The notes under the pieces were generated by a model, which did no database searches, was not told the DNA's origin, and was given only the letters and a program-made list of their open reading frames with translations. The position numbers and the translations under genes were made by a program. From Planctomycetales bacterium (lineage in GTDB: Bacteria; Planctomycetota; Planctomycetia; Isosphaerales; Isosphaeraceae), in assembly GCA_027452145.1 (NCBI GenBank), contig DAIDHB010000556.1, positions 124,001 through 188,000 of the forward strand: 64,000 nt of DNA. The letters run 5' to 3'. Positions 17,086 through 25,662 of this stretch are shown here, piece after piece. Each line of letters opens with the position of its first letter. Within the stretch, counting starts at the first letter, position 1.

Positions 17086-20000
17086 CTACCGCGCCAGCCG
17101 TGTCTCGACTTCCCTGAGCGCCGCGGCGAGATCCTCGCCCAGGTACGCGAGCCTTCCCTCGCGGTCGATCACCGCCAGGACCGACCATCCGCGCGCGCCA
17201 TAATCCCGGAACGTCGCACCCAGCCAGCCCGGCTCGCCGGCCTGGCGGTCGACGGGATGGTAATGCGCGATACCGCGCTCTCGCGCGAAAGCGGCCACGG
17301 GATCGTCCGGCCAGGGGACGCTCGGGACCCCGCCCTGCCGCAACTCGACGATCGCCAGGTCCTTCAGGCGTCCTCGCAGCCGATCCATCGCGGCCGCCAG
17401 CTCCGCCAGGACCGTCGGCGTTGATCTGTTCGAGGCATCCATTTCCCACTTCCGGGGGATCCCGCCGAAGGCCAGCAGCACCACCTTGCCCGTCAGGTCG
17501 GGCGGAGCATCCGGGCCGTTGGCGTCGTCCGGTTCGCGCCACCGATCCGGCCGGATCGCCGGCGCCCGGTCGCCGACGGCCAGCACCGGCTCGAGATTCC
17601 GCTGGCTGTCGGCGAACGCGACCACATCGGCCACCGGGGAACTCGGCGTGTGGGGCATCCCCGCGACCGATGGGTCCTTGATCCCTCTCATATCGACCAC
17701 CATCGCCCCCGCGGGCGCCGACACCACGAAATCTAGCGGCGACGGCCGATAGCCCAGCTCGACCCCCTCGATCACACGAATGAACAGACCGACCTTCTCG
17801 GGCGTGCTCATATCCAGGCGCACATGAACCGTTGGCAGCACGACCCCGTTGCCGTGGTCCTTCGGCCCATACTGGCGCACCACCGATCCGCCCGGCACCG
17901 GGCCGGGCTTCGCCGGCCGCGCCGAACGGGCCAGGACGAACCCCGTCCGACGGTCCAGGACCCAGCGGTCGACCAGGTCTCCAGCGGTGTGCTCGACCGT
18001 CAGCCGGCCGCCCGATTCGTCGCGGCGGACGGCTCCCGACGACCGGCGATTCGCCGCGGCCGGCCAGGCGCAGATATCGCGCAGCCCCAGCACGTTGACC
18101 TGCCAGGCGCCTTCGTCGTAGAGGGACACCTGCCCGTTGGCGGCAACAGTCCCGACGACCTCACGGCCGTTGGCGACCGTAACGTCGTCGACCTTCTGGA
18201 GCGTCGGAAACCGGTGCGTATTCCGCCGCCGACGGCCGTCGTCTATGATCTCATAGGTCTGCCACGCCCCGTCGGGCATTGCGGGGAACTGCTCGGCGAG
18301 CGACGCGGCCGGGTCCGCGAGCTTGCTGATGTCGTTGGCGTCCAGGAACGCCTCGAGCTGATCGATCGGCACGCGGGAGCGGTCGAGGTCCACCGTGTAA
18401 TGCCGCACGCGGAACCGGCCCGGCAAGGCTCTGCGCTCCAGCCGCTGCCACGCCGCGACCAGTTCGTCAGGGAACAGAGCGCCGGTCGTTGCATCGCTGG
18501 TCTTCGATGGCGCCTCCAGCCGAGCCAGCTTCCACCGGACTGTCGTCTCGCGCCCGGCCTCCAATCCCAGTGCCACGACCGGTTCGCCCATGAGCTTCCA
18601 GCCGGGCGGCAGGTCCCCGACGACGAACCGCCGCGGTCCCGGCGGCATGATCGCGCGCAGCCGGCCCTCTTCATCGGTGCGAGGGTGATCGACGATCGCC
18701 GACGGCCGGCTGCGCACCTCGCGCCGCAGGCGGCTCGTGCCGCTCTCGTACTCGAACGATACCCCGTCGACGCCCACGCCGGTTGCCGCGTCATGGGCTT
18801 CGAGCACAACCACCGCGCCAGGCTGGAGCTTCACGTCACCGATCGTCGCAACCTGCTCCTCGCCAATGTGGAACAATCCCCGCGCGGGCAGATGCGAATC
18901 TTCGATGGCCGGCTCGACGACGTAGCCGTATTCGCCCGGCCGCAGATGCAGCGTCGCGTACCCCTGCGCGTCGGTCACGCCGAACCCGCCCGATCGGATC
19001 AGGTCCCTGGCGAACCCCGTGGTCTCAGCGGATAGCGAGAGGTCTTCTACATTCAGATACCCGGCCACGTAGAGCAGTTCCCTCATCACCTCCAGGGCTG
19101 CACCCTCCTTGTGGACCACTGTACCCAGGATTCCCGCGGGGTCGATCATCGCGCGGACCGTCGCCCCTGCTACCGGCCGACCGGTCGCCGCCGACCGCAC
19201 CGTGAACCGCACGTCTCGCGGAGCCGCAAAGGTCGTGTCGAGCACTGCGTCATGCCCCAGGTAGCGAACCTCGCTGGACTGGAGCTTCGTCACGGCACGA
19301 AACACCGTGCGCGGGGGCATCACTGTCGTGCCCACCCTCGTCTGGAAAGGCTCATACGCCCCGCCCGGGTCGATCGAGACCAGGAATTCCGCCTCGCGCG
19401 GCAGGCCGTCGATCCGATAGGTGCCATCGGGGCCGGTACGGGTTGAGAGCATGGCGTCCGACATTGCGATGATGCCGCTGAACGCGCGGCGCTCATAGGG
19501 AATCTCCGTCACCGGCTGGATCCGGCTGCAGAACCAGGACCGCGTCGTCCCCGCCGCGTTGGCATTCACCACCCCGACCCGCACCCGCGCGCCGACGACC
19601 GGCCGGCCAAGGTCGTCCACCGCCCGCCCGCTCAGCGAGGCCGGCGGGCCGAGCGTCAGGTCCTGTGCGATCGGCTCGCCGCGGTAGAACGCTTCCAGCT
19701 CATCGACTTTTGCCCCGCTCGCACCGGCCTCCGCCGGCGGCCTTTCGCCGGGACGGTAGCACGCCAGCCGATGCCAGGTGAAACCGAACCCCGGCGCCGT
19801 CGCCGCGACCTGAAACTGCCCCTGCTCGACCTCGGGCTGGCCCTGGTACGCGAGGATGACTCCACCGTCACGCTCGGACAACCTTGGCTGCGGCTTCCAC
19901 ACGGGCAGTTCGACGTCACGGGCAACATAGCGGCCATCCGGCCCCGTGGTCACGGTCGCCAGGATCGGCGGCATGTCGCCGTAGCTCGTGGAATTGGTGT

Positions 20001-21129
20001 TGATCACATAAACTGCCGCGCCAGCCACCGGGCGGCCCTTCGCATCGGCCGCCCGGCCCGTCACGGTGATCGTCTCGATGCGGTACGGGTCATCCGGGCG
20101 CGGGCGCCGCCGACGCTCGGCCGGCGCGAGTCGATCACCGCCGGCTGGTCCAGCTTTCGCCACGGCCGGCGCCGGCGCGACCACCGCCGGCTTCGCCTCA
20201 TCGCCGGCCCGTGGGCCGCCGACGATCGCGCCGAACCCGATCGCCGCCAGTCCCAGCAACACCGCGGCGATCGCCGCCGCCATTTTTCCTCTCATCATGA
20301 GCATCATCCCGCCGACTCCTTCGACCAGGGCCAGCACCGCGGCCGGCACGCCTCTCGCACCCGATTCCATTGCCCCCGCCATCATCCGCGCCGTCGCTTC
20401 GGCCAGCGCGGGCGAGATCGGTCCCGCGCCCTGCGCGGAGGACAAAGTCGCTGATCCAACCGCAGCCGCAGCCACCCCGGGCGTAATGCCCCGGCGGATC
20501 AACCGCTCGCGCAGCCGCAGCCGCCCGCGATGCAGCCGGCTCTTCACGGTCCCAACCGGCCAGCCGAGAATCCGCGCGACCTCGTCGACCGGCCGGTTCT
20601 CCAGGTCGCACAGCACGACCGCCGCACGGAAGGACTCCGGCAGCCGCCCCAGCTCCGCGTGGATCATCGCCGTCAGGTCGATGTCGGGCTCCGGCTCCTC
20701 GACGCGCGGATCGTTGTTCGCCTCGCCCGCGTTCTGCCGGCGTTCCAGCCAGCGGCGTTCCAGCCCTCGCCGCCGCCTCGACGCGTCCCGCGCGCACGAC
20801 GCCACCCGGTACGCCACGCCCAGCAGCCACGCCCCGACCGACTCGCTCCGCCGGATCGCCCCGGCGCGTCGAATCAGCACCAGGAACGTCGCCTGGAACG
20901 CATCCTCGGCCTCGTGCCGATCGCCGAGCACCCCGCGGCAGACGCGCAGCACGCCCGCACCGTGCCGCTCGACCAGCAGAGCAAAGGCCGCCTCGGCCTC
21001 CTCGCCCGGATGGGAACTTGCCGCCGCGAACCGCTCGAGCAGCTCGCCGTCGCTCAGCCCCGCGAGCGTCCCGGTGCCGAAGATCGTCTCAAAGTCGCGC
21101 CGCAGCGCCCGATTCGATGGTGTGCTCAC
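17086..21129 (-). CDS. ECF sigma factor - membrane helix - large external module ending in a cysteine-less thioredoxin-like domain
   Basis: This 1347-residue protein is a third, more distant sigma-membrane fusion. It starts with the same FGTGTLAGLSD...LLE motif as the two paralogues at 8-14 kb. Sigma region 2 is at about 47-117 (EAEDAFQATFLVLIRRAGAI), region 4 at about 155-210 (LENRPVDEVARILGWPVGTV) and a membrane helix at about 281-304. The external part has carboxypeptidase-regulatory-like units (GRAADAKGRPVAGAAVYV, GRAVDDLGRPVVGARVRV, GRPVAGATVRAMID). A domain of unknown type covers about 850-1180. The last 150 residues resemble AhpC/TlpA thioredoxin folds (LAVGDRAPAI ... LTGKVVLLAF), but no cysteines are present where the redox pair should be, so it is probably a binding domain. 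Confidence 0.88.
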   Translation of the reverse strand: MSTPSNRALRRDFETIFGTGTLAGLSDGELLERFAAASSHPGEEAEAAFALLVERHGAGVLRVCRGVLGDRHEAEDAFQATFLVLIRRAGAIRRSESVGAWLLGVAYRVASCARDASRRRRGLERRWLERRQNAGEANNDPRVEEPEPDIDLTAMIHAELGRLPESFRAAVVLCDLENRPVDEVARILGWPVGTVKSRLHRGRLRLRERLIRRGITPGVAAAAVGSATLSSAQGAGPISPALAEATARMMAGAMESGARGVPAAVLALVEGVGGMMLMMRGKMAAAIAAVLLGLAAIGFGAIVGGPRAGDEAKPAVVAPAPAVAKAGPAGGDRLAPAERRRRPRPDDPYRIETITVTGRAADAKGRPVAGAAVYVINTNSTSYGDMPPILATVTTGPDGRYVARDVELPVWKPQPRLSERDGGVILAYQGQPEVEQGQFQVAATAPGFGFTWHRLACYRPGERPPAEAGASGAKVDELEAFYRGEPIAQDLTLGPPASLSGRAVDDLGRPVVGARVRVGVVNANAAGTTRSWFCSRIQPVTEIPYERRAFSGIIAMSDAMLSTRTGPDGTYRIDGLPREAEFLVSIDPGGAYEPFQTRVGTTVMPPRTVFRAVTKLQSSEVRYLGHDAVLDTTFAAPRDVRFTVRSAATGRPVAGATVRAMIDPAGILGTVVHKEGAALEVMRELLYVAGYLNVEDLSLSAETTGFARDLIRSGGFGVTDAQGYATLHLRPGEYGYVVEPAIEDSHLPARGLFHIGEEQVATIGDVKLQPGAVVVLEAHDAATGVGVDGVSFEYESGTSRLRREVRSRPSAIVDHPRTDEEGRLRAIMPPGPRRFVVGDLPPGWKLMGEPVVALGLEAGRETTVRWKLARLEAPSKTSDATTGALFPDELVAAWQRLERRALPGRFRVRHYTVDLDRSRVPIDQLEAFLDANDISKLADPAASLAEQFPAMPDGAWQTYEIIDDGRRRRNTHRFPTLQKVDDVTVANGREVVGTVAANGQVSLYDEGAWQVNVLGLRDICAWPAAANRRSSGAVRRDESGGRLTVEHTAGDLVDRWVLDRRTGFVLARSARPAKPGPVPGGSVVRQYGPKDHGNGVVLPTVHVRLDMSTPEKVGLFIRVIEGVELGYRPSPLDFVVSAPAGAMVVDMRGIKDPSVAGMPHTPSSPVADVVAFADSQRNLEPVLAVGDRAPAIRPDRWREPDDANGPDAPPDLTGKVVLLAFGGIPRKWEMDASNRSTPTVLAELAAAMDRLRGRLKDLAIVELRQGGVPSVPWPDDPVAAFARERGIAHYHPVDRQAGEPGWLGATFRDYGARGWSVLAVIDREGRLAYLGEDLAAALREVETRLAR

Positions 21130-21221
21130 GGCGTATCCTTCCCGGGGCCTCTGCCTCCAACCAAACGAATCGCCACTCGCAACCGCTGTATCCGGCGAGT
21201 TCTCGGTTCGAGCCTGTTCCG

Positions 21222-21466
21222 GAAGCCCACGAAGTGGGCGTCAGGACGTAGCCGGGGGGCGTCAGCCCCCCGGACCGCCAGGCGAACCCTCCTCTCCCCG
21301 CCATCGTGTCGCCCTCCCGGCCGCGACCCCGCCATGCGGGGTCGCGGCCGGGAGGGTCCGTCGGGAGGAATCGGTGTGGGACGCTGCGCTCCGACCCCGA
21401 CCCGGGGGGCTGACGCCCCCCGGCTACGTCCGGTCGTCCCCTGACGGGGGCTCGGAACAACTCCGG
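21222..21466 (+). repeat. Composite palindromic intergenic element, copy A
   Basis: The element contains a perfect hairpin with 21-bp arms and a 3-base loop (21312-21332 and 21336-21356). It is flanked on each side by a 22-base palindrome-like hairpin (21252-21273 and 21402-21423; arms ccggggggc and gccccccgg with a 4-base loop). Outer modules differ: gcccac-gaa-gtgggc on the left and a cccctgacgggggc hairpin on the right. The same modules occur in opposite order and strand at 62400-62693. It has no coding capacity, so it looks like a non-autonomous, MITE-like or REP-like element. The rest of the gap between 21130 and 21680 holds no gene that I can support. Confidence 0.8.
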
Positions 21467-21680
21467 GACAGCCTGTCAGCCATAAAGTCTACCTCGCCAC
21501 CCCTCGGGTTCCGACAACCCGCCGATTCCGCAAGATGGGAAGCGAAGGTCTCGGATTGGCCCGCGCCGGGCGTCCTTGTCCGGGGCGAACGGGGCTCTTA
21601 TCATGGGCAAGCGATCCGCGCGGGCAACGAACGTCGGAAGCGTGCGGTTCGATACCAGGCGAGGCGAAGGGGGCGACGAC

Positions 21681-23192
21681 ATGGCCAAGACGAGCAATTA
21701 CCTGGCGCTGGACCTGGGCGCCGAGAGTGGCCGGGGCCTCCTCGGCCGGTTCGACGGCGAGCGGCTCGAGCTGGAGGAGCTGCACCGGTTTCCCAACGGG
21801 CCGGTCCGGATGCTGGACACGCTCTACTGGGATCTGCCCCGGCTGTTCGAGGAGATGAAGATCGCCCTGCGCAAGGCCGCGGCCGGCGGCGGCGAGCTTG
21901 ACGGCGTGGGCGTCGATACCTGGGGCGTCGACTTCGGCCTGGTCGGACGCGGCGACACCCTGCTGGGCAACCCGGTGCACTACCGCGATGCCCGCACCGA
22001 CGGCATGCTCGACGCCGCGTTCGCGCTGGTCTCGCGCGAGCGGATCTACCAGATCACCGGCTTGCAGTTCCTGCCGTTCAACACGCTCTACCAGCTATTA
22101 GCGATGGAGCGGGCCAACTCGCCGCTGCTGGAGTCGGCCGAAACCCTGCTAATGATGCCTGACCTGTTCCACTGGCTGCTCACAGGCCGCCGCGCCGGCG
22201 AGCGCACCGATGCCTCGACCAGTCAGTTGCTCGACCCCAATTCCGGCACCTGGTCGGACGAGCTCTGCCGCGACCTGAACATCCCCCGCGCGATCCTGCC
22301 CGAGCTGATCGAGCCGGGCACCGAGCTCGGCCCGATCCGCCAGCCCTTGCTGGACGAGCTCGGCATCACCCGTCCGATCCCGGTGATCGCACCGGCCACT
22401 CATGACACGGCCAGCGCCGTCGCCGCGGTGCCGGCGCGAAGCGCCTCATCATCACCCGCATCATCGTCGCCACCCGACTGGTGTTACCTCAGTTCGGGCA
22501 CCTGGTCCTTGCTTGGTGTGGAAGTAACACAACCCGTCATCACGGGCGATACCATGAGGTATAATTTCACCAACGAGGGGGGCGTGGCGGGGACGACTCG
22601 GCTGCTGAAGAACATCATGGGGCTCTGGCTCGTTCAGGAAAGCCGCCGGACCTGGGCTCGTGCAGGGCGGGAATGGTCTTACGAGGAGTTGACCGCCCGG
22701 GCCCAGGTTGCCCCCCCTTTTTCCGCCCTGGTGGACCCGGACGACGCGTCGTTCCTGTCCCCGGGCGACATGCCCGCGCGGCTCGCCGCCTATTGCGCGC
22801 GGACGAATCAGACGCTCCCCTCCGACGAGGGCGCGATCGTCCGCTGCTGCCTCGAGAGCCTGGCGCTCAAATACCGATGGGCGATCGAGCGTCTCGAGGC
22901 GATGCTCGGCACGACGATCAAGACGATCCACGTCGTGGGCGGCGGGTCCAAGAATACCCTGCTCTGCCAGTTCACGGCGGATGCCTGCGCCCGCCCGGTC
23001 CACTGCGGCCCGATCGAGGCCACGGCGATCGGGAACATCCTGATGCAGGCCCTGGGCCGCGGCCGGCTGGCCTCGATCGCCGAGCTGCGCGAGGTCGTCG
23101 CGCGCTCGTTCCCGGTGACGGTCTACGAGCCGCGCGACACCGCCGCCTGGACCGAGGCCGCCGCCCGCTTCGCGCCGCTGGTGCCGCGGTAG
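21681..23192 (+). CDS. rhaB: Rhamnulokinase
   Basis: This FGGY-family sugar kinase phosphorylates L-rhamnulose to rhamnulose-1-phosphate in L-rhamnose breakdown. The 503-residue protein opens with the ATP-binding ALDLGAESGRGLLG. It has the typical RhaB stretches GVGVDTWGVDFGL, VHYRDARTDG, YQITGLQFLPFNTLYQL and MPDLFHWLLTG. The C-terminal half has PATHDTASAVAAVP, YLSSGTWSLLGVE, NFTNEGG and IHVVGGGSKNTLLCQFTADA. The start at 21681 is the ATG directly before the family N-terminus; the frame is open about 35 codons further upstream. No isomerase, aldolase or transport genes are next to it, so the rest of the rhamnose pathway must lie elsewhere. Confidence 0.95.
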   Translation: MAKTSNYLALDLGAESGRGLLGRFDGERLELEELHRFPNGPVRMLDTLYWDLPRLFEEMKIALRKAAAGGGELDGVGVDTWGVDFGLVGRGDTLLGNPVHYRDARTDGMLDAAFALVSRERIYQITGLQFLPFNTLYQLLAMERANSPLLESAETLLMMPDLFHWLLTGRRAGERTDASTSQLLDPNSGTWSDELCRDLNIPRAILPELIEPGTELGPIRQPLLDELGITRPIPVIAPATHDTASAVAAVPARSASSSPASSSPPDWCYLSSGTWSLLGVEVTQPVITGDTMRYNFTNEGGVAGTTRLLKNIMGLWLVQESRRTWARAGREWSYEELTARAQVAPPFSALVDPDDASFLSPGDMPARLAAYCARTNQTLPSDEGAIVRCCLESLALKYRWAIERLEAMLGTTIKTIHVVGGGSKNTLLCQFTADACARPVHCGPIEATAIGNILMQALGRGRLASIAELREVVARSFPVTVYEPRDTAAWTEAAARFAPLVPR

Positions 23193-23211
23193 GGCGGGCG
23201 GCAAGCGAGCG

Positions 23212-24594
23212 TCAACGATCGACATCGCGGAGGATCTTGTACTCGACCCGGCCGTTGATGCGCAACTGATAGGGCGACGGCGGCGGCACCGATCGCTCCG
23301 GAGCTCCCGCCTTCGCCTGATACTCGCTGGCCGACAGCGCCGTGCCAAGGGACTTCCAGGCGTTGAAGTTCTGGATGCTGGTGGCCAGTTGCAGGCTGAA
23401 GTCGGTCGGCTTGATCGGAAGGCTCGGGTCGAACGACTCGTCGCAATGGATATTCCGGAACCACTTCATCCACTCCGGGGAGCCGGCCGCGGGCGGGTTG
23501 CTCTGGAAGAGTGGGTTGAGGGGCACGAGGGCGGGGACCGAGGCCGTCGAGTGGCAGCTCATGCAGGAGCTCATCGGGTTGTCGACCGGGCCGTCGAGCC
23601 GCCCGTTCCAGCCGAGATGCGTGGGCGGGAGCTCCTTCGCGTCGGGGTTGATGATCGACTGCTTGATCTGGGGGTTCGGTTTGGTGACGACCGGCTGGGG
23701 ATTGGAGGCGTTCACGGTGACGTCCGGATCGTTGCCCCACTGGATGCCGAGCGGCACGAGGTTCTCCCAGAGATTCGGCCGATTCAGCGCGCCGTTGTAC
23801 TGGAAGGTCCCGAAGACCCAGCCCGTCGGCGCCTGCGGATCCCGCGCCGCGAGGTCCATCTGGATGAGGGCGAGCTTCTTGAAGACGCGGGGCGTGGAGC
23901 TGGACGAGTTGTAGGACGGCGGGACGTAGGCCGTCCATTGCACCGGATGGACCAGGCTGGGGACCTGGTCGGTCGGGACGTCGACAAAGAGCAGCTTGCA
24001 GATCACCGTCCCGTTCGGGAACGACGCCTTGCTGACGTCGGGATTGTTGTGGTCCTTCCAGACCCGGCCGATCGTGTAGCCGCCGAACTCGTTGAAGAAG
24101 CCCACGGCGAAGGTCTGTCCGCCCTGGTAGACCTGCGTCTGGGCGAGCTGCTGCGGCTGGACCGGGGCCTCCCGGGTCAGCCCGTGGACGCCCTCGCGTC
24201 CGTTGGGCCCGTAGTGCTGCCAGGGCATGTGGAACCACCGGGGCGGGTCCTGATCGGCGACCCGCCACCCATTTTCCACGTCCTCGCCGACGCCGGTGAT
24301 GTTCCCCCTGAAACAGTATTCCCGGGCCTGCATCATGTAAGTGCGCCAGTCCTTCCGGAAGTCGACCTTGAAGAACTCCGGCATCCTGTCCTCGCCGGGC
24401 CTGTCGGCGGGGTACTGCTGGCTCAGGCGGAAGACCCTCCCGTGGTAATTCTCGGGCAGGGGCAGGAACTCGAAGTCGGGGAACTTCGCGGTCGCGGGGT
24501 CGGGCTGGGCCTTGGAAGGGACCGGCTGGGCCTTCGCATCGAGGGACACGACCGCGAGCACGACCGCGGCCGCGGTCCACCTGGATTTCCGCAT
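23212..24594 (-). CDS. Exported protein with one c-type haem motif, function unknown
   Basis: This 460-residue protein starts with a signal peptide (MRKSRWTAAAVVLAVVSLDA, then KAQP), so it is exported. One CxxCH motif (MSSCMSCHSTAS, about residue 345) predicts a covalently bound haem c. The rest has no domain that I recognise. It is rich in aromatic residues and has conserved-looking segments such as GGQTFAVGFFNEFGGYTIGRVW and WFRNIHCDESFDPSLP. It may be an electron carrier or haem enzyme. It is preceded on the same strand by a SnoaL-like gene, and its leader contains an AT-rich inverted repeat at 24611-24631 directly before the ribosome-binding sequence (agaaagga), suggesting repressor control. 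It converges with rhaB, leaving 19 bases between stops. Confidence 0.75.
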   Translation of the reverse strand: MRKSRWTAAAVVLAVVSLDAKAQPVPSKAQPDPATAKFPDFEFLPLPENYHGRVFRLSQQYPADRPGEDRMPEFFKVDFRKDWRTYMMQAREYCFRGNITGVGEDVENGWRVADQDPPRWFHMPWQHYGPNGREGVHGLTREAPVQPQQLAQTQVYQGGQTFAVGFFNEFGGYTIGRVWKDHNNPDVSKASFPNGTVICKLLFVDVPTDQVPSLVHPVQWTAYVPPSYNSSSSTPRVFKKLALIQMDLAARDPQAPTGWVFGTFQYNGALNRPNLWENLVPLGIQWGNDPDVTVNASNPQPVVTKPNPQIKQSIINPDAKELPPTHLGWNGRLDGPVDNPMSSCMSCHSTASVPALVPLNPLFQSNPPAAGSPEWMKWFRNIHCDESFDPSLPIKPTDFSLQLATSIQNFNAWKSLGTALSASEYQAKAGAPERSVPPPSPYQLRINGRVEYKILRDVDR

Positions 24595-24610
24595 GCGATG
24601 TCCTTTCTGT

Positions 24611-24631
24611 AATATTCAAAATGTGAATATT
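24611..24631 (-). promoter_or_regulatory. AT-rich inverted repeat, probable operator
   Basis: Arms aatattca (24611-24618) and tgaatatt (24624-24631) are perfect inverted repeats around a 5-base spacer. The site is strikingly AT-rich in a GC-rich region and lies just upstream of the ribosome-binding sequence of the exported CxxCH protein. The form suits a dimeric repressor of the ArsR or MarR kind. No such regulator gene is in the window. Confidence 0.55.
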
Positions 24632-24703
24632 CTTGTGAAGTTGCGCGGACAGACTGTCCCCGGGCCGCCGCTCCGGGCGGGGGGACGACCGGCGAGACGA
24701 CGC

Positions 24704-25099
24704 TCAGGACGTGGGGGGCGTCACGGGCTCGAGGTCCTGGGGCGTGCCGCCGTTCTGCCAGTTCGACACGGCCCGGCCCTGCTGATCGTTGGTGATGATG
24801 TTGGTCCCGCTGGTGGTCAACTGCTGATTCTTCTGCACGTCGGTGCCGACCAGGGTCCAGCGGATGGCGACCTTGTCGCCCTCGCCGAGCAGGTCGTCGA
24901 TGGTGAAATGCAGGCCCGAGAACATCTGCCGCAGGCCGGCGACCCACTGCTTCGTCTGCTCGGGCGGCGACGGGTGGCCGTTGAACGTGTAGTTCGGGGC
25001 GATCAGCTCGTCGACGAGCGACAGGTCGCCCTGGTTGAAGACGCCGTCGAAGAAGCGGCGGACGTTGTCCTTGTTGCGCTGCACTTCATCGCCGTCCAC
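24704..25099 (-). CDS. SnoaL-like / NTF2-fold protein (ester-cyclase type)
   Basis: This 131-residue protein has the NTF2-like fold of the SnoaL polyketide-cyclase family. The signature is NKDNVRRFFDGVFNQGDLSLVDELIAPNYTFNGHP, followed by GLRQMFSGLHFTIDDLLGEGDKVAIRWTLVGT. Members act on small molecules or only bind them, so the substrate is open. The GTG at 25099 is chosen as start because a perfect aaggagga lies five bases upstream (25105-25112). The frame is open to 25384, but the upstream part is low-complexity and unlike the family. The gene is followed after 109 bases by the CxxCH protein on the same strand, but the operator-like repeat between them suggests that the second gene has its own control. 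Confidence 0.85.
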   Translation of the reverse strand: MDGDEVQRNKDNVRRFFDGVFNQGDLSLVDELIAPNYTFNGHPSPPEQTKQWVAGLRQMFSGLHFTIDDLLGEGDKVAIRWTLVGTDVQKNQQLTTSGTNIITNDQQGRAVSNWQNGGTPQDLEPVTPPTS

Positions 25100-25104
25100 G
25101 GGAA

Positions 25105-25112
25105 TCCTCCTT
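25105..25112 (-). promoter_or_regulatory. Strong ribosome-binding site that fixes a GTG start
   Basis: On the minus strand this reads aaggagga, five bases before the GTG at 25099. It is the most complete Shine-Dalgarno sequence noticed in the window and decides the start of the SnoaL-like gene against the longer open frame. Confidence 0.75.
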
Positions 25113-25662
25113 CGGGAAAGGCTCCGGTCCGAAGTGGTCATTCGCGGCGCCCGCGGCCCGGGTCGGAGAGACGGTCGAGGGCCGGGCGCGCACCCCGGCC
25201 GCCGGCGCGGCGGGCGCGAGGGATGTGCGAACGGCGGTGGCGAATCAACGGGCCCCGTCGCGTCGGTGCCTCGATTCGACCCTTTCGACCCGACCCCGGC
25301 ATCAGGATCGGCCGGCGTCCCCCGCACGAGAGTCGGGAGACGCACAGCCATCCATAACATCGTCGCCGAGATATTGGCCGTCAAGGGCCTACCACCGGGC
25401 CGACGCCAGATTAGTCGCGAGCCCCGGCTCGCTCCCGGATCGGCCCGTCGCCGGCCGAGGGTCGGACGGCGACCGATCGAGGGGAAATCGAGCGGTCATG
25501 CGGGAGCACGCGAGAATAACACCGCTCTTGATCGGATCCGACCGATCGGCGAGAATTCACGTTAATGCCATGAGGATCATGGATGCCGGCAGCGAGCCCG
25601 GGGCCGGGCGAACGCCCTCGGCCTTTCGGGTGCCCGCCTGATCGGCCGCCGGAGTCTCGCCG
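25113..25662. other. Divergent intergenic region, no gene seen
   Basis: The stretch separates the SnoaL-like gene from the kinase-WD40 gene. It has a 7-bp hairpin at 25417-25432 (gcgagcc-cc-ggctcgc) and an AT-richer patch near 25500-25580 that may hold a promoter. No reading frame resembling a known protein was found. Part of it may belong to the kinase gene if that gene starts further upstream than I placed it. Confidence 0.45.

Noticed and set aside
21312-21356. Perfect 21-bp hairpin read as an intrinsic terminator
   Set aside because: No T tract on either side, and an almost identical copy with the same flanking modules occurs at 62508-62552, so a repeat element explains it better.
25417-25432. 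Hairpin considered as part of a tRNA
   Set aside because: The surrounding bases do not give acceptor, D and T arms with the conserved loop sequences.
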